In this document: one piece after another, positions 14,781 through 22,168 of the stretch
How positions within the stretch are numbered: the first letter of the stretch is position 1
Layout: each line of letters starts with the position of its first letter
Origin: an uncultured bacterium
Lineage (GTDB): Bacteria > Desulfobacterota > Binatia > HRBIN30 > CADEER01
Direction of reading: 5' to 3'
Length of the DNA stretch: 35,275 bases
Assembly: GCA_902826395.1 (NCBI GenBank)
Contig: CADEER010000037.1
Span: 1-35,275, forward strand
Program-made: the position numbers and the translations under genes
The notes under the pieces: generated by a model
Database searches by the model: none
What the model saw: only the letters and a program-made list of their open reading frames with translations
What the model was told of the DNA's origin: nothing

Positions 14781-16343
14781 TCAGTCAGAGCTCGGCTGGC
14801 AGACGACCGACGGCAGGTCGTACTCCAGGGTGATGGTTCCCTCGGGAGCGCCGGGGACTTCGACGCGGCGCGGCCTCAGGCGCGACAGCACATCGTCGAG
14901 GCGGCCCTGCTGCTCGAGTGCGATCTCGATGTTGTCGGCCGCCAACGCGATCTTCGGGTCGATCTCGAGCGCGCGGCAATAGTGGCGAATCGCCTCGTCC
15001 AACTCGTCGAGCCCATGGTGCGCGACGCCGGCGTTGACGTGAACGCGCGCCTTGTTGGGTGACTTTGCCGCCGCATCCGACCACAGGCTGAGCGCGCTCT
15101 GCCAGACGCGGTTGCGCTCGAACGTGATCACCGCCAACAGCGCCGTCGCACCGACCACCAGTGCAATCGCGGTGCGGCGGGAGCGTTGGTGCAAGTACGT
15201 CACGCCAGCGGCGAACAGCAGCGCCGGACCCGGCATCGCCAGGTACATGCGGTGCTCCATCATGACGTCGTGAATCGGGATCACACTCGACTCGACGCTG
15301 AGCGCGACGAACGACCACAGGATTCCGAAGCCCGCTACCGGCGCGCGGCGCAGCGCCCAGACGCCGAGTGCGAGCAATGACGACAGCAGCAGCGCGCCGG
15401 CGACGACACCGGCGTCGAGCCCGGTGGCGACGCGCACGTCGTGATCGACGTTGAGCCCGACCGGAAGGATCAGCAGTCGCAGATAGCGCGGCAGCACCAG
15501 CATCTGCGTCAGCAGATACTGCAGGGGCGACAGAGCGCCCGACAGCTCCGATCCCTGCGCGAAGACGGCATCGAAGACCTGCCGCAGCAGGCCGCCGCTC
15601 GCCGTCTCGGGATGTCGTGCCCGCCAATCGACGATCTTCCACGCGACGGGCAAGGCGAGGAAAGGCACGGCGAGCAGCTCCACCTTGATCAAGCGGCCGA
15701 CCTGCTTGCGTCCGAAACAAGCGATCTCGGCGAGAACCAACGCCAGCGGCAAGGTGACCGCATTCTCCTTCGACAACAGCGCAGCGGCAGCACTCACCAG
15801 CGCCGCGGCGAACCATCGGCGCGCCGCCGGCGCTAGACCGCCGCGCTGCGCCAGGCGTCCGGCGAGATACGCCGAGACGCAACCGATGTAGAAGACGGTC
15901 GCCATGACCGTCGAGCGCTGGATGATGTACGTCACCGCCTGCGTCTGCAGCGGATGGCAAGCGAAGAAGACGGCGGCGGCCGCGGCCAGCGTAAGGCGGT
16001 CGGGTGCGCCAGCCGCGACAACGCGCGGCGTCGCCGCCAGCAGCCAGCTCAGCCAGAACACGGCCGCTGTCGCGGCTAGATGCAGTGCGAGATTGACGAT
16101 GTGGTAGCTCTGCGTCTCTTCGCCGGACAACCAGAAATTGAACACCAGGGTCGCCGCCGGCAGGACGCGCGCGCCGCCGAGCTGGCCGGTGGCTGCAAGC
16201 CATTCGCCGCGGTGCAGATGTCGGTTGCCGGAAATGCGGGCCCAGTCGTCGAACTGAAACGGCACCGAAAGCGACGGCCAGTAGGCGATCACGGTGATCG
16301 CTACGATGGCGAGCGCCGCGACCAGGAAGCGGGAGGCAGCCAT
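14781..16343 (-). CDS. TMTC-like multi-pass membrane protein with C-terminal TPR (putative O-mannosyltransferase-like)
   Basis: About 520 residues. The first periplasmic loop has PFQFDDWARI, an acidic DD motif like that of GT-C protein O-mannosyltransferases. HPLQTQAVTYIIQRSTVMAT followed by FY is the hallmark of TMTC/DUF1736 proteins. About ten membrane helices follow, including SKENAVTLPLALVLAEI and MEHRMYLAMPG. The C-terminus carries two or three TPR motifs (ARVHVNAGVAHHGLDELDEA, HYCRALEIDPKIALAADNIE). The likely role is transfer of a sugar from a polyprenyl-phosphate donor to exported proteins or glycans. The start is uncertain: ATG 16343 puts the first helix near the N-terminus, and the frame extends to 16412. 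It is divergent from the paralogous secreted pair. Confidence 0.85.
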   Translation of the reverse strand: MAASRFLVAALAIVAITVIAYWPSLSVPFQFDDWARISGNRHLHRGEWLAATGQLGGARVLPAATLVFNFWLSGEETQSYHIVNLALHLAATAAVFWLSWLLAATPRVVAAGAPDRLTLAAAAAVFFACHPLQTQAVTYIIQRSTVMATVFYIGCVSAYLAGRLAQRGGLAPAARRWFAAALVSAAAALLSKENAVTLPLALVLAEIACFGRKQVGRLIKVELLAVPFLALPVAWKIVDWRARHPETASGGLLRQVFDAVFAQGSELSGALSPLQYLLTQMLVLPRYLRLLILPVGLNVDHDVRVATGLDAGVVAGALLLSSLLALGVWALRRAPVAGFGILWSFVALSVESSVIPIHDVMMEHRMYLAMPGPALLFAAGVTYLHQRSRRTAIALVVGATALLAVITFERNRVWQSALSLWSDAAAKSPNKARVHVNAGVAHHGLDELDEAIRHYCRALEIDPKIALAADNIEIALEQQGRLDDVLSRLRPRRVEVPGAPEGTITLEYDLPSVVCQPSSD

Positions 16344-16522
16344 CGCGGCATGACGCTGCCGCGGCCGGAACGCTCGGTCAAGTCCCACACTCCGGAGCAC
16401 CCGAGGGTACATCGCGGCAACGATCTCTCGGCCCCGCGCAGCATTTTACAAAGTCGACCCGTCCCTTGGCACGTGACCATTCGAACTCGTCATGAACTAG
16501 CGCCGGCCGTAGTCTTTCGCGG

Positions 16523-16550
16523 TTGACGCCGTGTTTGTGGATCGGATACG
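16523..16550 (+). promoter_or_regulatory. Candidate promoter for the tandem secreted-protein pair
   Basis: TTGACG (16523-16528, 5 of 6) is separated by 16 bp from GATACG (16545-16550). The start codon at 16606 lies about 55 bp further on, preceded by AAGGAG at 16594-16599. The -10 match is weak. Confidence 0.35.
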
Positions 16551-16605
16551 GGGACGCAACCTCCTCGACGCTTAATCGCGTCCGCCAAATGCCAAGGAGT
16601 CCAGA

Positions 16606-17682
16606 ATGCAGCGACTTCCACTAGCCACGGCCACGGTGCTCGCAATCGTCGTCGCGGTGCCGCCGATCGCACGGGGCGACATCGACGCTCCGTCATCGAT
16701 CGTCGTGTACCCAAAGATCATCGCCGACGGCTCGCGCGACACCATGATCCACCTGAGCAACACGAGCACCTCCGTCACATCGGTGAGTTGCTACTACGTG
16801 AACGCGGCTCCACTGAATCCCGATCTGCCACCCAACCCGATCACGAACCCGCCGCTATGGCAGATCATCGACTTCGAGCTGACGCTCACCGCGCGACAGC
16901 CGACGATCTGGCTGGCAAGCCTCGGGCGCACCGACGACGCGACCGATCCGCCTTGCTCGCGGATCGGCGGCGACTTCGAATGCTACGGGGCCGGTTTCGA
17001 CCCGGGTATCATCCCGCCCGTTCCAGCCGGCTTCGTCGGCGAGCTCGTCTGCGTCGAGACCGATCCTTCAGGCAACCCGATTGCCGGCAATCACTTCACC
17101 GGCGCTGCGACGATCAAGGACATCTCCACCGGCGACGTATCGCGGTATCGCGCCATCGGCTCTCAGGGCAACGAGCTCAACGACGGCGACGACGTCCTCT
17201 GCCTCGGCGGCGCGCCGTCCGGCCAGTGTCCGGGCGGCGCGGAGTACTCTGGCTGCCCGCAGGCCTGGCTGCTCGACGTTCGCGCCGAAGGCTCCGAGAT
17301 CGACGGCGTTCCCGGTTCGGCGCTCTCTACCGAGATCACCGTCGTCCCCTGCGCGCGCGACTACGAGAGCCAGGCTCCGGAGACGGTGACCTTTCAGTAC
17401 GCCGTCCACAACGAGTTCGAGCAGCAGTTTTCAGCCAGCCAGTCCGTGACCTGTTGGGGCAATCAATCGCTCTCCGAGGACATTTGGGATTATTCGGTGC
17501 TCGGCACGGCCACCGCGCGCACATCGATACGCCCCACTTCGAACAGTGGCGGCTTCGTGATCGTCGCCGAGGAACACGGCGCGATCGGCACCTCCGGCCC
17601 GAGCGCGGCCGCAGCTCTCAACGCGCACGCCGAGGGCGAGCGACCAGGCGGTGACGTGATCCGCCTGGAACCGACTCTGTGA
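16606..17682 (+). CDS. Secreted protein, first of a tandem paralogous pair
   Basis: A 358-residue protein with a signal peptide (about residues 1-24, ending PIARG-D). The mature domain is beta-rich: SSIVVYPKIIAD, DTMIHLSNTSTSVTSVSCYY, IDFELTLTARQPTIWLASLG, GFVGELVCVE and FQYAVHNEFEQQFSASQSV. Every one of these blocks has a counterpart in the next gene. Paired cysteines (for example in CSRIGGDFEC and CLGGAPSGQC) suggest disulfides. I do not recognise a named family. AAGGAG lies six bases before the ATG. Its stop is 16 bp before the paralog's start, so the pair is one transcription unit. Export to the periplasm or beyond is likely. Confidence 0.88.
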   Translation: MQRLPLATATVLAIVVAVPPIARGDIDAPSSIVVYPKIIADGSRDTMIHLSNTSTSVTSVSCYYVNAAPLNPDLPPNPITNPPLWQIIDFELTLTARQPTIWLASLGRTDDATDPPCSRIGGDFECYGAGFDPGIIPPVPAGFVGELVCVETDPSGNPIAGNHFTGAATIKDISTGDVSRYRAIGSQGNELNDGDDVLCLGGAPSGQCPGGAEYSGCPQAWLLDVRAEGSEIDGVPGSALSTEITVVPCARDYESQAPETVTFQYAVHNEFEQQFSASQSVTCWGNQSLSEDIWDYSVLGTATARTSIRPTSNSGGFVIVAEEHGAIGTSGPSAAAALNAHAEGERPGGDVIRLEPTL

Positions 17683-17698
17683 GAAGGAGCGAGCGATC

Positions 17699-19285
17699 AT
17701 GTGCACAAGACTGACTCTCCTTCTGACCGCCGGCGCAGTGCTGCACGCCGCCGCGGCTGCCGCCGCCACGACGACCGACGAGGCCGCGGCGCTCCTCACC
17801 TACCCGTTGATCGCGGTCGAGCCGGCCAACGGCGTCGACACCTTCGTGCAGCTCGTCAACGACGACATCGCTCCCGTCGACGTGAAGTGCTTCCTCGAAG
17901 ATCAGACGCTGCAATGTCTAGGAGCGGGCTCGCGCTGTCTCGACGACAGCGACTGTCCGTCCGGCGATCCGTGTGCGGTTCCGGTCGCCGAGGTGGTCGA
18001 GTTCGACCTCACCCTGACCGCGAGGCAGCCGATTTCATGGCAGGCGCTCGACGGCCGAGCGACGCTGCCACTGCCGGGGAACAGCGGCTCGATCCCGGCA
18101 GTCCCGGCGTTGCCGTTCCGCGGCGTCCTGCGCTGCATGGCCGTCGAAGCCGGCGTCCCCGCCGACCGCAACGTGTTGCGCGGCGCGGCGACGTTCGAGC
18201 GCTACGACGGATCGCAGTCGTTGCTCGATCGATCCCGGCACAACGCGGTCGGCAACCGCGCCATCCCCGGCGCGTCGAACGGCGACACGGAGCTCGTGCT
18301 CGGCGGTCCGACGGCCGAGTACGAGGGGTGCGGCAACGCCGTGCTCTCGGACTTCCTCTTCGATCACACCCGCGAGCCGGTGCGCGGCGACGAAATCTTC
18401 AACACGCTGGTCGCGGTGCCGTGCGTCGGCACTCTCTGGGATTCCGTTCCGCTTCCCGGCTCCACGATCATCCAGTTCCTCGTGTACAACGAGTTTGAGC
18501 AATCCTTCTCGACATCGCGTCCAGTGCACGGCCAGCTGGTGCAGCAGTTCTCGACGATGGACACCAACAATCCGCAGCGTTCGATCTTTTCGGCCGGCGT
18601 CTCCGGAACACCCGGCGGGCGGTTCCGCGCCACCTCGTTCAACGCAGGCGTAATCGCCTTCGCGATCGAGCAGCACCGCGATGTCGTCACCGACACGCGC
18701 GCCTCCGCGGCGTTCGACCTCGCGACCCAGGGCGAACGCGCCGAAGCGGACGTCCTCACCGCCGGCGAGCCGCCGATCTGCCCGTCGGCACCTCGCGCAA
18801 CTTGCAAGACTGCACCACGTGCATCGCTCTCGTGGATCGACAAAGCCGATGACGAAGGGGATCGCTTCATGTGGCGGTTCACGGGCGGCGAGGCGACATC
18901 GGCGTCCGATCTCGGTCAACCGCAGACCGCCACCGACTACGCAATCTGCGTTTACCACGGCGATACTCCGACGCGCCTCGCGACACTGCAGGTTCCGGCG
19001 GGATCGTCCACCTGGTCGACTCCGAAGGATGGTCTGCGCTACTCCGACAACACCGCTGTTCGCGACGGCGTGCGCACCATACAGATCAAGCCGCGCGGCA
19101 ATCGGACGCGTCTCATCGCACGCGGCCGCGGCCCTTCCCTGCCCGACATCGACTTGTCCGCTCTCACGGCTCCCGTGCTGATCCAGCTCAACAACGATGC
19201 CGGCGCTTGCTGGCAGAGCACCTTCACCGGCAGCGAGATCGTTGCCAGCGACGCCCGAGAGTTTCACGCCAAGGGAGGCGACTGA
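17699..19285 (+). CDS. Secreted protein, second paralog with an extra C-terminal module
   Basis: A 528-residue protein with an Ala-rich signal peptide. Residues about 27-355 match the preceding gene: LLTYPLIAVEPANGVDTFVQ, VEFDLTLTARQPISWQALDG, VLRCMAVEAGVPADRN, VYNEFEQSFSTSRPV and ASAAFDLATQGERAEADVL. An insertion near residue 75 is CxxDxDCxxGxxC-like (CLDDSDCPSGDPC). Residues about 360-528 are a separate module: CKTAPRASLSWIDKADDEGD, DYAICVYHG, GLRYSDN, IQIKPRG, LIARGRG, LIQLNNDAGACWQSTF and FHAKGGD. I recall this module, with its CW signature, repeated in secreted proteins of Binatota-like genomes. AAGGAG at 17684-17689 precedes ATG 17699. The last codons form half of a terminator-like hairpin. 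Confidence 0.88.
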   Translation: MCTRLTLLLTAGAVLHAAAAAAATTTDEAAALLTYPLIAVEPANGVDTFVQLVNDDIAPVDVKCFLEDQTLQCLGAGSRCLDDSDCPSGDPCAVPVAEVVEFDLTLTARQPISWQALDGRATLPLPGNSGSIPAVPALPFRGVLRCMAVEAGVPADRNVLRGAATFERYDGSQSLLDRSRHNAVGNRAIPGASNGDTELVLGGPTAEYEGCGNAVLSDFLFDHTREPVRGDEIFNTLVAVPCVGTLWDSVPLPGSTIIQFLVYNEFEQSFSTSRPVHGQLVQQFSTMDTNNPQRSIFSAGVSGTPGGRFRATSFNAGVIAFAIEQHRDVVTDTRASAAFDLATQGERAEADVLTAGEPPICPSAPRATCKTAPRASLSWIDKADDEGDRFMWRFTGGEATSASDLGQPQTATDYAICVYHGDTPTRLATLQVPAGSSTWSTPKDGLRYSDNTAVRDGVRTIQIKPRGNRTRLIARGRGPSLPDIDLSALTAPVLIQLNNDAGACWQSTFTGSEIVASDAREFHAKGGD

Positions 19286-19304
19286 GCCGGACGGCTCAGT
19301 CGCC
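19277..19304. terminator. Symmetric hairpin shared by two convergent gene ends
   Basis: GGCGACTGAGCCG (19277-19289), GA, then CGGCTCAGTCGCC (19292-19304) form a perfect 13-bp inverted repeat; realistically a 12-bp stem with a 4-nt loop. The plus gene's TGA (19283-19285) is in the left arm and the minus gene's TGA (19298-19296) in the right arm. Both proteins therefore end in Gly-Asp-stop from the same bases. There is no U tract, so it may act as a bidirectional terminator or mRNA 3'-end stabiliser. Confidence 0.7.
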
Positions 19305-19976
19305 GGCGACGAACGCCCGCAGCCGCCAGCCGTCGCCGGCCTTCTGGAAGATGGCGCGGTAGTCGAGTGGACTGCGGACGTAGCGACGGGCGACGAAGCC
19401 GGTTCGCCCGTCGGTCAATCGGACGGCGACCCACGCGTCGTCGGCGTCGGCGGCGCGATCCGCCAGCTCGACGATCGCGTAACTGAGCGACGCAATTGCC
19501 GGTGCTTCCAGGGTCGGCGCCGCCCGCACGCGCACGCGGCTGCCGACGATCGCCGCGTGCTCGAAGGCGTCGACATCCTCCGGCCAGTCGGCGAACACGT
19601 ACGGCGCCGTGAAGGTATCGGCCTGCGTAAACGTTCCGCCGAGCGCCAGCACGGCGGCCAGTGTTTCCCACAAGCGGCTATCGGCGGCATCGGGGCTCCA
19701 GATTTCCGAAAACCGCGCGATACCGTCGTCGCCGCCGAAAGAGACCTTGATGTCGGGATCCAACATCGCCAGCAGAGCCGTCGAGTCGCGGCGCTCGACT
19801 GCCGCCACCATCCGAGCGCGAAACGCCGCGAAATCCGCCTGCGCCGCAGCCGCGTCCACCGGGCGCAGGATCCGGGCGCTCGCACCATCGGCAGCCAGGG
19901 CCAGCGAAAGAAGGATCGCCGAGGTCCAAAGCATAGACCCGTCGATCAAAGACTTCCCCTGCACGCACAGCCTCAT
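19296..19976 (-). CDS. Secreted protein with an SH3-like C-terminal domain
   Basis: About 226 residues. ATG 19976 is preferred because GAGGGGGAG lies just upstream; ATG 19934 would give the bare signal peptide MLWTSAILLSLALAADGASA. The middle (about residues 50-135) has FRARMVAAVERRDSTALLAM and LDPDIKVSFGGDDG, like the DUF4440/NTF2-like small alpha-beta folds. The C-terminal part, SRVRVRAAPTLEAPAIASLS, then WVAVRLTDGRTGFVARRYVR, is a bacterial SH3 (SH3_3) domain of the kind that binds cell-wall peptides. It ends in YRAIFQKAGDGWRL. The probable location is the periplasm. It is convergent with the paralog pair and divergent from the inorganic-carbon operon. Confidence 0.8.
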   Translation of the reverse strand: MRLCVQGKSLIDGSMLWTSAILLSLALAADGASARILRPVDAAAAQADFAAFRARMVAAVERRDSTALLAMLDPDIKVSFGGDDGIARFSEIWSPDAADSRLWETLAAVLALGGTFTQADTFTAPYVFADWPEDVDAFEHAAIVGSRVRVRAAPTLEAPAIASLSYAIVELADRAADADDAWVAVRLTDGRTGFVARRYVRSPLDYRAIFQKAGDGWRLRAFVAGD

Positions 19977-20071
19977 CGCTCCCCCTCGGCCCGGTCCTGG
20001 ATCGAGCCTCGCCCGCGCGAGTGTGGCTTGCAATTGCTCCGTTCTCCCGTATCAAGGATCGGAAGGCCGCT

Positions 20072-20476
20072 ATGCTCGCCATCCGATCTCGACTTTCGCC
20101 CTGGCGCCGAAGCGGCCCCATCGCGGTCGCCTGTCTTCTCTCCGTCCTCGCCGTCGGCGCGCCGGCGGCCGGGAGCGAGCACCTCGACCAGGTAGCATCG
20201 GTAGCGATCTGGCCGGATACGGATGGCGCACAGCGCCAGTCGCCGCCCGCCGACCTGGTCGCCGATGCGGCCGCCCAACAGCACGCCGCACGCCAGCCCG
20301 CCGTTGCCGAGGGCACCGAGGGCTCCGGGTCCGACCACGACGACGCCGATACGGGACACGACATCGGCACCCGGTCGGCGACTCTCGACCGGCGCCGCCA
20401 CGGCATCTCCCAAGCGCTCGCCAAGCTTCCGGCGGGCGCCGACCCGTTTCTCGCCCGCGGACCTCCTCGCGTTTGA
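20072..20476 (+). CDS. Possible small secreted protein ahead of the DAB operon
   Basis: A 134-residue open frame. ATG 20072 has GGAAGG at 20061-20066 and is followed by a credible signal peptide (basic MLAIRSRLSPWRRSG, then IAVACLLSVLAVGAPAAG). The rest is of low hydrophobicity and rich in Ala, Asp and His (SDHDDADTGHD), with no family I recognise. It lies 96 bp before the SulP gene on the same strand. The antisense frame of the same DNA is also open and Gly-rich, so coding status rests mainly on the signal peptide, the ribosome-binding site and position. The rest of 19977-20572 shows no other feature. Confidence 0.42.
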   Translation: MLAIRSRLSPWRRSGPIAVACLLSVLAVGAPAAGSEHLDQVASVAIWPDTDGAQRQSPPADLVADAAAQQHAARQPAVAEGTEGSGSDHDDADTGHDIGTRSATLDRRRHGISQALAKLPAGADPFLARGPPRV

Positions 20477-20572
20477 GGCCGCTCCCGATCTGGGAGCGAT
20501 CAGGCACGACCGTCGCCGAGGCCCTTCACGGCCCCGGCTCGCCTCGAACTCGAACCTCAGGAGCAGTCCACC

Positions 20573-22168
20573 ATGGTCGACAGCACCGTCGCACCGCAGC
20601 GACGCGGTATATCCACGAACGACATCAAAGCCGGCTTTCTCGTATTTCTCATCGCCCTGCCCCTCTGCCTCGGAATCTCGATGGCGAGCGCGTTCCCGCC
20701 GGTGGCGGGCGTGCTCACCGCCGTCGTCGGCGGAGTTCTCGTCAGCTTCCTCGGCAGCTCGCGGCTGACGATCAAAGGACCTGCCGCCGGCTTGATCGTC
20801 ATCGCTCTCGGCGCCGTGCAGGAGCTCGGGCAGGGAGACCTGACAGCGGGGTACCACCGCGCCCTCGCCGTCGGCGTCGTGGCGGCCGTGGTGCAGATCG
20901 CCTTTGCGCTGTCGGGCGCCGCGACGGTCGGTGTCGCGATGTCGCCATCGGTGGTGCACGGCATGCTCGCCGCCATCGGCGTCATCATCATCTCGAAGCA
21001 GATGCACGTGGTGCTGGGCGTAACTCCGCACGCCAAAGAGCCGCTCGAGCTGCTGGCCGAGATTCCCAACAGCATCGCGCACGCCAACCCCGAGATCATG
21101 TTGATCGGCGTTGCATCCCTGCTCGTGCTCTTCGCGCTGCCGTGGGTGCGCTCGCGTTGGGCCCGCCTGATTCCGGGACCCATGCTCGTGCTCGCCCTGG
21201 CGGTGCCGCTCGGACTCTGGTTCGACCTCGATCACGAGCACGTCTACTCGTTCTTGTCGGGTGAGTTTCGCGTCGGACCGAACTACCTGGTTCAGTTGCC
21301 GGGATCGCTCGCGAGCGTCATCGCCTTCCCCGACTTCTCTATGGTCTTCAGCGCCGTGTCGCTGAAGTACATCGTCATGTTCGCCCTGGTCGGGTCGATA
21401 GAATCGACCCTGAGCGTGCTCGCGGTCGACGGCATGGACCCGCAGCGGCGCGCATCGGACCTGAACCGCGACTTGCTCGGTGTCGGCATCGGCAACCTCG
21501 TCGCGGCGATGATCGGTGGTCTGCCGATGATCTCCGAGATCGTGCGCAGCAAGGCCAACGTCGACGCCGGGGCGACATCGAGTCGGGCAAACTTCGTCCA
21601 CGGACTGTGCCTTCTCGTCTTCGTCGCCCTGGCGCCGGGGCTGCTGCACAGGATCCCTCTCGCCGCACTGGCGGCGATGCTGGTGTACACCGGCACGCGG
21701 CTGGCCTCGCCCAACGAGTTTCGACACGCCCGGCAGATCGGCCCCGACCAGCTGCTGCTGTTCGTCACCACCCTGGTCGTCACCCTCGCCACCGATCTCC
21801 TGGTCGGAGTAGCGGTCGGCATCGCCGCCAAGATCGTCCTGCATCTGCTGCGCGGCGCATCTCTCGCCGACCTGTTCCGCTCGCGCCTCGAGAGCGAACG
21901 TCACGGCAGCACTCTGCACCTGCGCCTGCACGGCGTCGCGGCCTTCACGAATCTGCTCGCCGTGCGCAGGGCGCTGGCCGATCTCGAAGAAGGGATCGAG
22001 CGCGTCGTCATCGATCTCAGCGAGGTTAGGCTGGTCGACCACACCTTCCTCAGCCGATTGGCAGAGACGGCCGAGGAATGGTCGAGCACGACGCTCGAGT
22101 ACGTCGGCGCCGATCTCCTACAGCCGGTCTCGCTGCACCCGCACGCGGCGCGACGAAGGGCGGCATAA
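20573..22168 (+). CDS. SulP family anion transporter with STAS domain
   Basis: A 531-residue inner-membrane protein. The transmembrane part (about residues 17-430) begins DIKAGFLVFLIALPLCLGIS, the SulP entry motif. SSRLTIKGPAAGLIVIALGA follows, then GSIESTLSVLAVDGMDPQRR (the conserved ESxxS-type block) and GLPMISEIVRSKANVDAGA. The C-terminal STAS-like domain (about 440-531) includes LHGVAAFTNLLAVRRALADL and VVIDLSEVRLVDHTFLSRL. SulP proteins carry sulfate, bicarbonate or other anions, often with Na+ or H+. Its stop overlaps the DabA start by one base (TAATG), which points to bicarbonate as the substrate. CAGGAG at 20558-20563 precedes ATG 20573. Confidence 0.93.
   Translation: MVDSTVAPQRRGISTNDIKAGFLVFLIALPLCLGISMASAFPPVAGVLTAVVGGVLVSFLGSSRLTIKGPAAGLIVIALGAVQELGQGDLTAGYHRALAVGVVAAVVQIAFALSGAATVGVAMSPSVVHGMLAAIGVIIISKQMHVVLGVTPHAKEPLELLAEIPNSIAHANPEIMLIGVASLLVLFALPWVRSRWARLIPGPMLVLALAVPLGLWFDLDHEHVYSFLSGEFRVGPNYLVQLPGSLASVIAFPDFSMVFSAVSLKYIVMFALVGSIESTLSVLAVDGMDPQRRASDLNRDLLGVGIGNLVAAMIGGLPMISEIVRSKANVDAGATSSRANFVHGLCLLVFVALAPGLLHRIPLAALAAMLVYTGTRLASPNEFRHARQIGPDQLLLFVTTLVVTLATDLLVGVAVGIAAKIVLHLLRGASLADLFRSRLESERHGSTLHLRLHGVAAFTNLLAVRRALADLEEGIERVVIDLSEVRLVDHTFLSRLAETAEEWSSTTLEYVGADLLQPVSLHPHAARRRAA

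Noticed and set aside
19973..22042. A 689-residue minus-strand open frame across SulP and the upstream gap
   Set aside because: Low-complexity, charged translation opposite a well-supported SulP gene.
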